Positions 1-6,243 of a DNA stretch of 62,803 bases are shown here, in pieces. How positions within the stretch are numbered: position 1 is the first letter of the stretch; the number at the start of each line of letters is the position of its first letter. Where the stretch lies: positions 1 to 62,803 of IMG/VR virus record IMGVR_UViG_3300030106_006483; one strand, written 5' to 3'. Source of the stretch: a virus. The position numbers were made by a program, and so were the translations under genes. The notes under the pieces are model-generated. The model did no database searches, had not been told where the DNA came from, and was given only the letters and a program-made list of their open reading frames with translations.

Positions 1-1
1 C

Positions 2-99
2 ATGCCTCGCGCTATTCCCTGTACGTCAAGCTGTGACCCCCGCTATGGTAGGGGTAGCCTCGGAGCCTTTGCTCTCCTAGTAGTAAGTGCACTGAACCT
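2..99. repeat. 98-bp terminal direct repeat, left copy
   Basis: Bases 2-99 are identical to 62706-62803. Base 1 (c) does not match the corresponding base 62705 (a). A repeat at both contig ends means the molecule closes into a circle, either as assembler overlap of a circularly permuted genome or as a true short terminal repeat. The repeat is visibly more GC-rich than its surroundings and begins exactly at an ATG. Confidence 0.95.
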
Positions 100-115
100 A
101 GGAGGGTTAGTATGA
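2..115 (+). CDS. Small membrane peptide spanning the circle junction
   Basis: A 37-residue reading frame begins at the first ATG of the terminal repeat. It starts MPRAIPCTSSCDPRYGRG and then has one hydrophobic stretch (about residues 19-37) that could cross the membrane. In the closed circle it lies just downstream of 62679, and its stop overlaps the next ATG (ATGA, 112-115), which suggests translational coupling. Two cysteines precede the hydrophobic part. No function is recognised. It is short, so coding status rests on the overlap, the uninterrupted frame across the junction and vague resemblance to small marine phage peptides. Confidence 0.5.
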   Translation: MPRAIPCTSSCDPRYGRGSLGAFALLVVSALNLGGLV

Positions 116-195
116 TTTGGAGTGTACTAATTGTAATAGGTATTTATGTGGTGATTGTAGGAATGCTAATAATGTGGAACAATGAAACTCGTTAA
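112..195 (+). CDS. 27-residue membrane peptide
   Basis: The frame MIWSVLIVIGIYVVIVGMLI followed by MWNNETR is almost entirely hydrophobic for 22 residues, so it is a single-pass membrane peptide. A strong Shine-Dalgarno AGGAGG at 100-105 sits 6 bases before the ATG. The frame overlaps the deformylase start by 14 bases. Function is unknown; a role in lysis timing or membrane modification is only a guess. Confidence 0.6.
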   Translation: MIWSVLIVIGIYVVIVGMLIMWNNETR

Positions 196-622
196 ACATC
201 CAGATACATTTTTAAGAGGACCAACAGAAGAAATAAGTTTTCCTCTGACTGAAGAAAATAAAATTATTATTAAAAATATGATTAATTTAATGTATCAAGA
301 AAGAGGTATTGGTTTAGCTGCTAATCAAGCAGGATATAATCGAAAGATATTCGTAATGGATGTAAGTAATGAAAAGGATAGTCCACAAGTGTTTATTAAT
401 CCTGTCATTACTGCTAAAAATAATATTAAAATGGGAGATATGGAAGGTTGTTTATCTTGTCCTGGTATAACGGTTAAAATTCCTAGATCTTTATCTGTTA
501 ATTTAAAATGGATATGTGAGCATGGTAAGGAGCAACATAAAACATTCTATCATTTGCCAGGAAGAGTAGTGCAACATGAGATGGATCACCTCAATGGAAA
601 GTTAATTATAGATGAAGTATAA
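182..622 (+). CDS. def: Peptide deformylase
   Basis: This enzyme removes the formyl group from the N-terminal methionine of new proteins in the cytoplasm. All three family motifs are present: GIGLAANQ (residues 42-49), EGCLS (89-93) and QHEMDH (131-136). Cys91, His132 and His136 are the metal ligands and Glu133 the catalytic acid, so it should be active. At 146 residues it ends soon after motif 3, without the C-terminal helix of many bacterial enzymes, as in other marine phage deformylases. The start overlaps the upstream peptide gene. Phage copies are usually explained as supporting rapid maturation of proteins during infection. Confidence 0.95.
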   Translation: MKLVKHPDTFLRGPTEEISFPLTEENKIIIKNMINLMYQERGIGLAANQAGYNRKIFVMDVSNEKDSPQVFINPVITAKNNIKMGDMEGCLSCPGITVKIPRSLSVNLKWICEHGKEQHKTFYHLPGRVVQHEMDHLNGKLIIDEV

Positions 623-794
623 ATTTACAATAACCGAAGATGGAAAAGAAAAAGAAGAAAAGGAAGGAATGTCTTTTAAAAAAATTTTAAAATCTTTAGT
701 AACCCCTAACCCTAAGTGGAGTGGTTCTATTGAATATAGAAATAAAAAAAGTAGAGAGATGTTTCATAAAATATTAAATGGTAAGAAAGTATAA
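612..794 (+). CDS. Small basic protein, unknown
   Basis: This 60-residue lysine-rich protein has a charged middle (KEKEEKEG) and a conserved-looking centre with NPKWSGSIEYRNK. It overlaps the end of def by 11 bases and the start of the HNH gene by 17 bases, so it is part of a tightly packed rightward operon. I do not recognise a family. Confidence 0.6.
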   Translation: MKYKFTITEDGKEKEEKEGMSFKKILKSLVTPNPKWSGSIEYRNKKSREMFHKILNGKKV

Positions 795-1266
795 ATATTC
801 CAAAGCTGATCATGCATATATTAATTCTGAAAAAGGATTTGTGAACGCTGTAATTGGTAGAATTTATAGACCTTCTGCTTTAAAAAAGAGAAAAGGGAGA
901 AAGGTAACCTGGGCTCCAGCTATTACCCGCGAGGAGATGTGGGCTGAATTGTTTTTACATGTTCAAGAAATGAAGGACCAGTACCCAGAGACAAATGGTA
1001 GAATTTGTGAATATTGTAAGAAGCCGTGGACTTACAGCAGGCGACCAGGAACTAGGGGCTTAGGAATACAACCTAGAGGACCTAATACTCCTACAAATTT
1101 TTCTATTGATAGATTAGATACAACTAAAACTTACGAACGAGGTAACTTAGTTTTTTGTTGTTCTGGTTGTAATAATAGAAAGAATCAAGTGAGACTTGAG
1201 GATATAATAAATATTATAAGAGTATGGACAAAAAGACAGCTAGATGAAACAGAAAAAATTGATTGA
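778..1266 (+). CDS. HNH endonuclease
   Basis: The 162-residue protein carries a zinc-stabilised HNH nuclease. Cys77-x2-Cys80 (CEYC) and Cys128-x2-Cys131 (CSGC) frame the core SIDRLDTTKTYERGNLVFCC and the final N-N-R-K. In this phage subclass Asp replaces the first His of the HNH core (Asp111 region). Such proteins are free-standing homing-type nucleases or packaging-associated nickases. No terminase is adjacent, so a homing or DNA-processing role is possible. Cleavage specificity cannot be read from the sequence. Confidence 0.88.
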   Translation: MVRKYKYSKADHAYINSEKGFVNAVIGRIYRPSALKKRKGRKVTWAPAITREEMWAELFLHVQEMKDQYPETNGRICEYCKKPWTYSRRPGTRGLGIQPRGPNTPTNFSIDRLDTTKTYERGNLVFCCSGCNNRKNQVRLEDIINIIRVWTKRQLDETEKID

Positions 1267-1402
1267 ACTACCTAAGTTGAAACAAGACATAATTAAATCT
1301 TTATATACTAAATATAATAAATTTAATGATTTAGTAGATACAATTTTAGATAGAAAAAGAAAGGAGCAGAATGACAAAGGAAAAGACAAAAGACAAGGGT
1401 AG
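1244..1402 (+). CDS. Small charged protein, unknown
   Basis: A 52-residue frame starting MKQKKLIELPKLKQDIIKSL overlaps the end of the HNH gene by 23 bases and the next small gene by 32. It is lysine-rich and probably helical. There is no good ribosome-binding site of its own, so translation would rely on coupling to the upstream gene. Coding status is plausible but unproven. Confidence 0.45.
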   Translation: MKQKKLIELPKLKQDIIKSLYTKYNKFNDLVDTILDRKRKEQNDKGKDKRQG

Positions 1403-1544
1403 AAAATGGGATGGGAGATCACGGATTCCTACTAAAAAATACAAAGAAAATTATGACCGGATTTTTAAAAAGAAGAAAAAAATAAATGGCTATTATTATG
1501 ATTATGATGGAAAAGAGACAATTCTCTATGAGGATGAAAGGTAG
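1371..1544 (+). CDS. Small basic Tyr-rich protein, unknown
   Basis: This 57-residue frame has AAGGAG at 1361-1366 five bases before its ATG. The N-terminal half is basic (MTKEKTKDKGRKWDGRSRIP); the C-terminal half holds NGYYYDYDGKET. It ends six bases before the exonuclease ATG, so it fits the operon. No family is recognised. Confidence 0.6.
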   Translation: MTKEKTKDKGRKWDGRSRIPTKKYKENYDRIFKKKKKINGYYYDYDGKETILYEDER

Positions 1545-1550
1545 TTTAGA

Positions 1551-2249
1551 ATGACTCTAAAGTGGAATAAACTGTATCATTACCCAGCGTCAACGCGTAC
1601 TACAACTGATGGTTTAAGAACTTATGATATTGGTAAACAAAAGTTACCTAGTGTTACAAGTATCTTAGGAAATACTAAGTCAAAAGAGGCTGAAGAATCT
1701 TTAGCCCGGTGGCAGGCGAAAGTAGGCGAGAATGAGGCAACTAGGATCAAGGAACTAGCGGCTTCGCGCGGGACCAACATGCACAAGCACTTGGAAAAAT
1801 ATATTTTAGGAGAAGGTCATTTAGATTTAACGCCCGAAGGCAAAATTGCAAACGACATGGCGACCACGATAATTGATAAAGGATTCAATGATTTACAAGA
1901 AATTTGGGGATCAGAAGTTACTTTACATTATCCAGATTTGTACGCCGGAGCTACAGACTTAGTTGGAGTATACGACTATGAAGATAGTATAATAGATTTT
2001 AAACAATCCAATAAACCAAAGCGTAAAGAATGGATAGATGATTACTTTATGCAACTAGGAGCCTATGCTATGGCCCATAACCATATCTATAGGACAGAGA
2101 TAACTCAAGGTGTTATACTGATGTGCACCCCAGACTGTTACTTTCAAAAGTTTCAAATAAAAGGTCGTGAGTTTATTAAATATCAACATCGGTTTTTAGA
2201 AAGGGTCAATAAGTATTATGAACAAATATCTAATACAGAAAGCAATTAA
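1551..2249 (+). CDS. PD-(D/E)XK exonuclease (RecB/Cas4-like)
   Basis: The 232-residue protein fits phage single-domain exonucleases of the RecB/Cas4 type, which resect DNA during replication, recombination or host DNA breakdown. An N-terminal LPSVTSIL segment (residues 32-39) and RGTNMHKHLE (73-82) precede the nuclease core: Glu122, Asp136 in GATDLVG, the Asp149-x-Lys151 signature (IDFK) and Gln168 in MQLGAYA. The usual Cas4 iron-sulfur cysteines are absent. The next gene overlaps its 3' end. Confidence 0.85.
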   Translation: MTLKWNKLYHYPASTRTTTDGLRTYDIGKQKLPSVTSILGNTKSKEAEESLARWQAKVGENEATRIKELAASRGTNMHKHLEKYILGEGHLDLTPEGKIANDMATTIIDKGFNDLQEIWGSEVTLHYPDLYAGATDLVGVYDYEDSIIDFKQSNKPKRKEWIDDYFMQLGAYAMAHNHIYRTEITQGVILMCTPDCYFQKFQIKGREFIKYQHRFLERVNKYYEQISNTESN

Positions 2250-2466
2250 GAGAGAAATTTCTCAGATGTGGGAAGTAGAAAAAAATCTTAATAAACTTTT
2301 AAGTGTTGAAACAGAAGGTGTTCCTGAAGAAAGGTTGGATGGACTATTTACTAGAATCAGTCAACATTTGAACACAATTGCTTCAGCTCAAGATAGAATT
2401 ATCCTCATTCAAGCAATGGCTGAAGAGTGTGGCATAAATGTCACAGATGAAAATCAAGGAAAATAG
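2218..2466 (+). CDS. Small helical protein, unknown
   Basis: An 82-residue acidic, probably helical protein overlaps the exonuclease end by 32 bases. The middle (RISQHLNTIASAQDRIILIQ) looks like a short coiled coil. It is the last gene before a non-coding stretch. Function unknown. Confidence 0.6.
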   Translation: MNKYLIQKAIKREISQMWEVEKNLNKLLSVETEGVPEERLDGLFTRISQHLNTIASAQDRIILIQAMAEECGINVTDENQGK

Positions 2467-2656
2467 CGGTTCATCACCTCCCTATAGGTTTTCTGAGAAT
2501 ACAAAATTACAAAATCAGCACTTTAAAAATAGAGGTGATCAGGTGTTGAGGTGATCAGCAAGGAATACCAATGGTTTTAGAGAGTATAGGGGTCGCGCGG
2601 TACTTTTGGGTACCTAAATCTAGAAAAAATTCTAGAAAATGTTATAGGGTTAAGAT
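2467..2656. other. Non-coding stretch with direct and inverted repeats
   Basis: About 190 bases without a convincing gene. The 11-base GAGGTGATCAG occurs twice (about 2532-2542 and 2548-2558), and its partial reverse complement ATCACCTC lies near 2473. An inverted repeat TCTAGAA/TTCTAGA with a 4-base loop lies at 2619-2636, and GGTAC/GTACC arms lie just before it. This looks like a regulatory or termination region, but no clear promoter was identified. Confidence 0.45.
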
Positions 2657-2821
2657 ATGATAGGCCGAAATAAATATTGGACAGGACCATCTCCGTGGAT
2701 GGAAGAGTTTAATAAGAAGCATAACCCCGAGATTTACCATGGCAAGAAAAAAACCAAGAAGAAGAAAACAAGTCGTCCCAAGTCAACCGAACGATATCCC
2801 GTATTCAAAGTACAGGATTGA
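2657..2821 (+). CDS. Small lysine-rich protein, doubtful
   Basis: A 54-residue frame beginning MIGRNKYWTGPSPWMEEFNK is open from 2657 and overlaps the next gene by 83 bases in another frame. The N-terminal half (WTGPSPWMEEFNKKHNPE) reads like real protein; the lysine-rich remainder may only reflect the overlapping basic frame. No clear ribosome-binding site. Confidence 0.35.
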   Translation: MIGRNKYWTGPSPWMEEFNKKHNPEIYHGKKKTKKKKTSRPKSTERYPVFKVQD

Positions 2822-3044
2822 GTGGGTGGATGCGTTCAGTGATTCAGGCTGGGCCGATGATAGAGAGTTTACTAAAATGAAATTAGCTAAACCTATTAAT
2901 GAAGGTTGGGTGTTTTCAAAAGATGATGACTCAATTAAAATTTTTGCTTCTTATGATTTAGATCCTGCTACAAAAGAAATTACTTTTGGAGATCGTACTA
3001 TGATTCCTAGATCGTGGGTTACTAAAATGGTTAAATTAAGTTAA
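2739..3044 (+). CDS. Hypothetical protein
   Basis: A 101-residue protein with a very basic N-terminus (MARKKPRRRKQ) that could bind nucleic acid, followed by a compact part with Trp and acidic residues (EWVDAFSDSGWADDREF). It ends at the convergent terminase small subunit gene, overlapping its 3' end by 9 bases. I recall similar proteins in marine phages but know no function. Confidence 0.7.
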   Translation: MARKKPRRRKQVVPSQPNDIPYSKYRIEWVDAFSDSGWADDREFTKMKLAKPINEGWVFSKDDDSIKIFASYDLDPATKEITFGDRTMIPRSWVTKMVKLS

Positions 3045-3566
3045 CGGAAGCTTTGGTTTTACGTCTTCAGGCTTTACCCCTTTTGGTGGGTCCTTCTTTA
3101 CTAACATTACAGCGTTGTCATCAGTTATTTGGTCAATACGCTTATCTAATTCCTGTTCTGATAAGTCTTCTAATTTCCCGGTTCTAACTATTTTTTGTTC
3201 TACATATAATCCACCAACATGTCCTCTTGCTTTCTCAGCAATGGTAGCTGCAGAAAAAGATTTTGCTTTGATGGCTTCATCTCTAATTCTACCTAGTTCA
3301 GTTAGGTGACCTCCATAAGATACACCATATTTTTTATTACGTTCTTCCCTTAGTAGTCCAATGTATTTATGTACTTCAGGAGATAGTTTAGGGTGTTGTA
3401 GTTCATATGCCTCTTGTCGTGCTCTATTCTTACTGTATCCAGCTTCAATGGCACATTCATAAGCATACTTACGTCCTTCAAAAAATACCAATAGTTCGGC
3501 AAACTTTGCCTGCATAGGTGTAAGTCGTGGTGCGGGTCCTCGTTTTTTCTTCACAATTTCCGTCAT
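3036..3566 (-). CDS. terS: Terminase small subunit-like protein
   Basis: The protein has the helix-turn-helix layout of small terminases (Terminase_2-like): LTPMQAKFAELLV, a helix with AYECAIEAGYSKNRARQEAYEL, and PEVHKYI. These subunits recognise packaging DNA and regulate the large subunit. The frame is open to a TTG at 3575, but the ATG at 3566 (MTEIVKKKRG, 176 residues) is preferred because a promoter -10 lies at 3574-3579, so the transcript would start at about this ATG. It is on the opposite strand and about 5.7 kb from the large subunit, an unusual arrangement. The C-terminus (PPKGVKPEDVKPKLPLT) could contact the large subunit. Confidence 0.75.
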   Translation of the reverse strand: MTEIVKKKRGPAPRLTPMQAKFAELLVFFEGRKYAYECAIEAGYSKNRARQEAYELQHPKLSPEVHKYIGLLREERNKKYGVSYGGHLTELGRIRDEAIKAKSFSAATIAEKARGHVGGLYVEQKIVRTGKLEDLSEQELDKRIDQITDDNAVMLVKKDPPKGVKPEDVKPKLPLT

Positions 3567-3568
3567 AG

Positions 3569-3597
3569 TTGACAATATAAATAGATTATCTTATAAA
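3569..3597 (+). promoter_or_regulatory. Sigma-70 promoter for 3605 operon
   Basis: TTGACA at 3569-3574, a 17-base spacer and TATAAA at 3592-3597. The ATG of the next gene begins 7 bases after the -10, where transcription should start, so the mRNA is probably leaderless. It overlaps the opposite-strand terS promoter. Confidence 0.75.
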
Positions 3598-3602
3598 GTC
3601 AA
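3574..3602 (-). promoter_or_regulatory. Sigma-70 promoter for terS
   Basis: Read on the minus strand, TTGACT (3602-3597), a 17-base spacer and TATATT (3579-3574). The terS ATG at 3566 lies 7 bases downstream of the -10, again predicting a leaderless mRNA. The two promoters overlap and should exclude each other. Confidence 0.7.
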
Positions 3603-3604
3603 AT

Positions 3605-3871
3605 ATGAAAGATAAGCGCACATATACTAATATAAAGGAATACAACGAAGAAATGACATATGAAAATGAAGTGAAAATATCACATGATGATAGAGGATCA
3701 GGTGATTTAACTTTTCAAATAGAACAATTAACTAAACAGAAAGAATTTTTACAAGATAAATGCCGACAGGCTGGTGAGACGATTGATGGACTCAGGAAAG
3801 AATTAGATAGATTGTCGGAAGAAAACGGTAACTTAATGACATTGTTGGGAGATAAAAATGTTAAAGGGTAG
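3605..3871 (+). CDS. Coiled-coil protein, unknown
   Basis: An 88-residue acidic protein whose second half (about 37-82) shows heptad-like leucines: QIEQLTKQKEFLQDKCRQAG and then IDGLRKELDRLSEENGNL, which is a coiled coil. No Shine-Dalgarno precedes the ATG, and the overlapping promoter placement suggests leaderless translation. The next gene overlaps its end. Confidence 0.7.
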   Translation: MKDKRTYTNIKEYNEEMTYENEVKISHDDRGSGDLTFQIEQLTKQKEFLQDKCRQAGETIDGLRKELDRLSEENGNLMTLLGDKNVKG

Positions 3872-4094
3872 AGATCTTATTATGATCTTCGAGAGATTCG
3901 TAGGTCCTAAACAGAAAGCAAGTGTTACTCAAGATGCTCGAGTTCAAGTTCGTACGCCGGATGGGCGACATTATGACATCAAAGGTGTAGATTTAGTTGA
4001 AAATAAATTAATTGGTGCTAGAGAGACTCACAGGATTGTAATCTCTACGCACGAAGAAGTCGCTAAAATGGGTAAACCTAAGCTCATTGTGTAA
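3858..4094 (+). CDS. Hypothetical protein
   Basis: A 78-residue protein, likely a small beta-rich fold (VQVRTPDGRHYDIKGVDLVE, then THRIVISTHEEVAK). It overlaps the coiled-coil gene by 14 bases. An internal ATG at 3882 (MIFERF) could be the real start. No family recognised. Confidence 0.6.
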   Translation: MLKGRDLIMIFERFVGPKQKASVTQDARVQVRTPDGRHYDIKGVDLVENKLIGARETHRIVISTHEEVAKMGKPKLIV

Positions 4095-4117
4095 ACATTT
4101 GTAACCTCGGTTTTTTA

Positions 4118-4486
4118 ATGCGTCCAGAAACAAAATTATGGCATGATTTTAAAAAACATACACCGCAAATTAGTTGGACTAGACTTGAAAATTCTTCTGT
4201 ATTGGGCACTCCCGATCTATTGGGTTATAATACTTTTGGTACCTTTTTTACAGTAGAGTTAAAGGTTATTTCGGGTTACAAATTACGCCTCTCCCCACAT
4301 CAAATTGCGTTTCATGTGAAACATCCACAGCACACATTTATACTTGCCTGGAAGGCCTCTCGAAGAGAGTACAAAATGTTTCCAGGCTCTAGTATCTTGA
4401 CACTAGTAAAAGATGGATTTAAGTCACCTGCTGCTTGTGACTATGGGCTTGTAGCTTGCGGGTTATATCTTCAGAATCTTCAGTAG
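4118..4486 (+). CDS. PD-(D/E)XK nuclease, resolvase-like
   Basis: The 122-residue protein matches small VRR-NUC/Holliday-junction-resolvase-like nucleases: LEN (Glu24), GTPDL (Asp33), VELKV (Glu47-x-Lys49) and SPHQIAFH with Gln62. Such enzymes cut branched DNA during replication or packaging. The last ~20 residues (SPAACDYGLVACGLYLQNLQ) are encoded inside the AAGCTTG-type repeat block, so the ancestral C-terminus may have been altered by repeat growth. It converges on leftward genes. Confidence 0.75.
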   Translation: MRPETKLWHDFKKHTPQISWTRLENSSVLGTPDLLGYNTFGTFFTVELKVISGYKLRLSPHQIAFHVKHPQHTFILAWKASRREYKMFPGSSILTLVKDGFKSPAACDYGLVACGLYLQNLQ

Positions 4487-4610
4487 CTTGTGGCTTGCAG
4501 CTTGTAGCTGTAGTAGCTGGTGGCTTGTAGCTTGTAACTTTAGTAGCTTGTAGCTTACGTAGTTTCCGGAGCTCCGCATAATACTTAGGATGTCTCCAGA
4601 CGTGAGTCAC
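4419..4610 (-). CDS. Repeat-encoded small protein, doubtful
   Basis: A 63-residue frame with a GTG start (MTHVWRHPKYYAELRKLRKL) runs into a tail written by the AAGCTTG-type repeat (KLQAT, SYKPPAT and SCKPQAT units). The N-terminal 20 residues look like protein, and the GTG overlaps a preceding short frame's stop, but the rest may simply be repeat read-through. It overlaps the convergent nuclease gene by 68 bases. Confidence 0.35.
   Translation of the reverse strand: MTHVWRHPKYYAELRKLRKLQATKVTSYKPPATTATSCKPQATEDSEDITRKLQAHSHKQQVT
4431..4560. repeat. Degenerate AAGCTTG-type repeat block 1
   Basis: Short units such as GTAGCTTGTGGCTTGCAG and its variants (GTAGCTTG, GGCTTGTA, CAGCTTGTAGC) are strung together about ten times. 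The 12-base TTGTAACTTTAG within it recurs in block 2 (5374-5385). Confidence 0.8.
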
Positions 4611-4679
4611 TTTTTAATTTTCAGGAATCTTAATAATTTACACATCTTGCAATAACATAACCAGTTATATTCGTATTGC

Positions 4680-5291
4680 TTAATGTTTCGGATAAGCCAC
4701 ATTGTTCACCCCCTTGTCCCAGCATTGTCTACAGCTGCCGCATTCATTGCCCTGATCCTGTGCCGGGCAGGTCTTGCCTGCCTGGACTACAGTCGACGTA
4801 TGAGGCCAAAAGTTAACTGGCCTCTGGTCTATCATATGCGAGGACACACGAATGATTAAATTTTTTGGTACAACCTCAGGTTGTATGCCTTTTAATATTT
4901 TTACTTCTCGCGTTGGCATCCAGTGCTGCACGGCCGGCGTGGCTGTGCATACTTCGAATATATTGTTGAGATGATCAAGCCCCTGCAGGTCACCAGAGTC
5001 ATGCCACCTAAACCATGGAACCTTCCTGCTGTACCAGGCCACCAGCGTGGTCATTGCTTCCACCCATTGTGGATGAGTTAAAGAATTCAACCTACGGGTG
5101 AGCGCGTCTTTTACATTTCTAAATCTATATCTCCCCTTCATGGCATAACAGCCGGCGCAGACTGAGCCCGCCACGGCTTGCAGCTTCACCCCTGTGATAC
5201 ACTTCCAGGCTGGCAGGTTGTAGGCGTAACCAGGCATCTTTGATGGAGCTGACAGGCCGCCGGTTATTTCTTTAGCTTCTTTTAATTTCAT
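4680..5291 (-). CDS. GP88-like cysteine protein
   Basis: The 203-residue protein resembles the phage/plasmid 'gene product 88' family of unknown function. Signature parts are CAGCYAMKGRY (residues 45-55), RWHDSGDL (95-102), WMPTR (124-128) and a C-terminal cluster Cys175, Cys184, Cys187, Cys190. The two cysteine groups suggest a metal or iron-sulfur site. Its DNA is clearly more GC-rich than the neighbours, and the gene is bracketed by repeat blocks 1 and 2, both signs of recent acquisition. It has its own promoter (5304-5332) with almost no leader. Confidence 0.75.
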   Translation of the reverse strand: MKLKEAKEITGGLSAPSKMPGYAYNLPAWKCITGVKLQAVAGSVCAGCYAMKGRYRFRNVKDALTRRLNSLTHPQWVEAMTTLVAWYSRKVPWFRWHDSGDLQGLDHLNNIFEVCTATPAVQHWMPTREVKILKGIQPEVVPKNLIIRVSSHMIDQRPVNFWPHTSTVVQAGKTCPAQDQGNECGSCRQCWDKGVNNVAYPKH

Positions 5292-5303
5292 ATTTCTGTA
5301 TCC

Positions 5304-5332
5304 TATATAATCTTATAATACTAGTTTGTCAA
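5304..5332 (-). promoter_or_regulatory. Sigma-70 promoter for the GP88-like gene
   Basis: On the minus strand TTGACA (5332-5327), 17-base spacer and TATATA (5309-5304). The gene's ATG (5291) is only 12 bases past the -10, giving an mRNA leader of about 5-6 bases without a ribosome-binding site. Confidence 0.7.
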
Positions 5333-5380
5333 GCTTGCAGCTTGTGGCTTCAGTAGCCTGTAGCTTGCGGCTTGTAACTT
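5331..5380. repeat. Degenerate AAGCTTG-type repeat block 2
   Basis: Contains AAGCTTGCAGCTTGTGGCTT, GTAGCCTGTAGCTTGCGG and CTTGTAACTT, the same family as block 1. It overlaps the -35 of the GP88-like gene promoter. Confidence 0.75.
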
Positions 5381-5395
5381 TAGAATCATTCTAAA
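5379..5395. promoter_or_regulatory. 17-bp palindromic operator-like site, copy 1
   Basis: Perfect palindrome TTTAGAAT-C-ATTCTAAA. The same arms with a different central base occur at 6842-6858. It lies about 50 bases upstream of the GP88-like gene promoter and just after the stop of the upstream leftward gene. Repetition of an exact 8-base arm suggests a binding site for a dimeric regulator. Confidence 0.6.
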
Positions 5396-5400
5396 CTGGC

Positions 5401-5652
5401 CTATTTAACATACTCGCGCATGCTGTAGGCTAGGCCATCAATTTGTTCCCATAACCATTCACCTGAGCTGCCCTGGTGCGGTTCCCATGCCCACTCTTCC
5501 AGATATTTATTTAATTTTTTATCAGTCCACTTGTCAAAGTCCTGAGGCAGGTGCTGCCCCAGGTAATGACCAGATGCCCATATCAAATCCTGTTTACGCT
5601 TTTTCTCTATGGATACCTGATTTTTTTTAGTTTGTTTTTTTTGCATTTCCAC
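5401..5652 (-). CDS. Hypothetical Trp-rich protein
   Basis: An 83-residue protein with a basic start (MEMQKKQTKKNQVSIEKKRK) and a tryptophan-rich body (DKWTDKKLNKYLEEWAWEPH, SGEWLWEQIDGLAYSMREYV). It overlaps the upstream gene by 26 bases, so the two are translationally coupled. No family recognised. Confidence 0.65.
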   Translation of the reverse strand: MEMQKKQTKKNQVSIEKKRKQDLIWASGHYLGQHLPQDFDKWTDKKLNKYLEEWAWEPHQGSSGEWLWEQIDGLAYSMREYVK

Positions 5653-6193
5653 CTTGTATGATTACATTGTCACCATCGAACCCGGCACCCTTCAACATGT
5701 CTCCAATTTTAGAGATCATCTTAACTTCAGCGTGCTTTTCGTGTTTGTCTTTGTATTTAATATATTCCTTGTTCATGATCACAGGCTCAAATTTAGAGTG
5801 GTACCAGATACCACCATCATAAGAGTTTTTTAATTTTTCTGTGGGAATATATTGAGATGATGATACATGCCATTGATCATTTTTAAAGATGTAAATATAT
5901 TCAATATGACAGTCACCTCTCATATTATACATGTACATCCACTCATCTCTGTAGGTTTTGGCTAGATCTTCTTCTCTGTCCCAGTCTCTTCCATAAAAGC
6001 TACATTCATTTATGGTATCTCCCAGGTAGCTGGCATCTCCATAATTAAATAGTTCTTTTGCCAAATCATATTTATTATAATGATCAACCAGGCATTTTCC
6101 TACGCCATATGGATACCCATCACTGTGAACATATATTACTTTTACTTTTTTTGTCTTTGGGTCTTCTATTGCTATATTGCTTCGTGTACTCAT
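5627..6193 (-). CDS. Conserved phage protein of the STRSNIAI family
   Basis: The 188-residue protein begins MSTRSNIAIEDPKTKKVKVI and continues YVHSDGYPYGVGKCLVDHY, a pattern I know from many phages, plasmids and some bacteria; the function is unknown. In those proteins the first domain binds no obvious cofactor and is followed by GDASYLGD-type text, present here at about 52-59. The C-terminal part is charged and less conserved. A GAGG ribosome-binding site precedes the ATG. Confidence 0.75.
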   Translation of the reverse strand: MSTRSNIAIEDPKTKKVKVIYVHSDGYPYGVGKCLVDHYNKYDLAKELFNYGDASYLGDTINECSFYGRDWDREEDLAKTYRDEWMYMYNMRGDCHIEYIYIFKNDQWHVSSSQYIPTEKLKNSYDGGIWYHSKFEPVIMNKEYIKYKDKHEKHAEVKMISKIGDMLKGAGFDGDNVIIQGGNAKKTN

Positions 6194-6214
6194 TTTTCCT
6201 CTCTTTCTATTCCT

Positions 6215-6243
6215 ATCTTATATTATATAGGATCAATTGTCAA
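6215..6243 (-). promoter_or_regulatory. Sigma-70 promoter for STRSNIAI gene
   Basis: On the minus strand TTGACA (6243-6238), 17-base spacer, TAAGAT (6220-6215). The ATG at 6193 is preceded by a GAGG ribosome-binding site. Confidence 0.55.

Noticed and set aside
3567-3575. Longer terS with a TTG start
   Set aside because: The codon lies at the edge of the promoter -10, so it would not be in the mRNA.
4118-4486. Transcription regulator instead of nuclease
   Set aside because: GTPD and VELKV spacing fits PD-(D/E)XK nucleases better, with no helix-turn-helix visible.
4431-5380. CRISPR-like array from AAGCTTG-type repeats
   Set aside because: Units are short, degenerate and contiguous, without regular unique spacers, and no cas genes are present.
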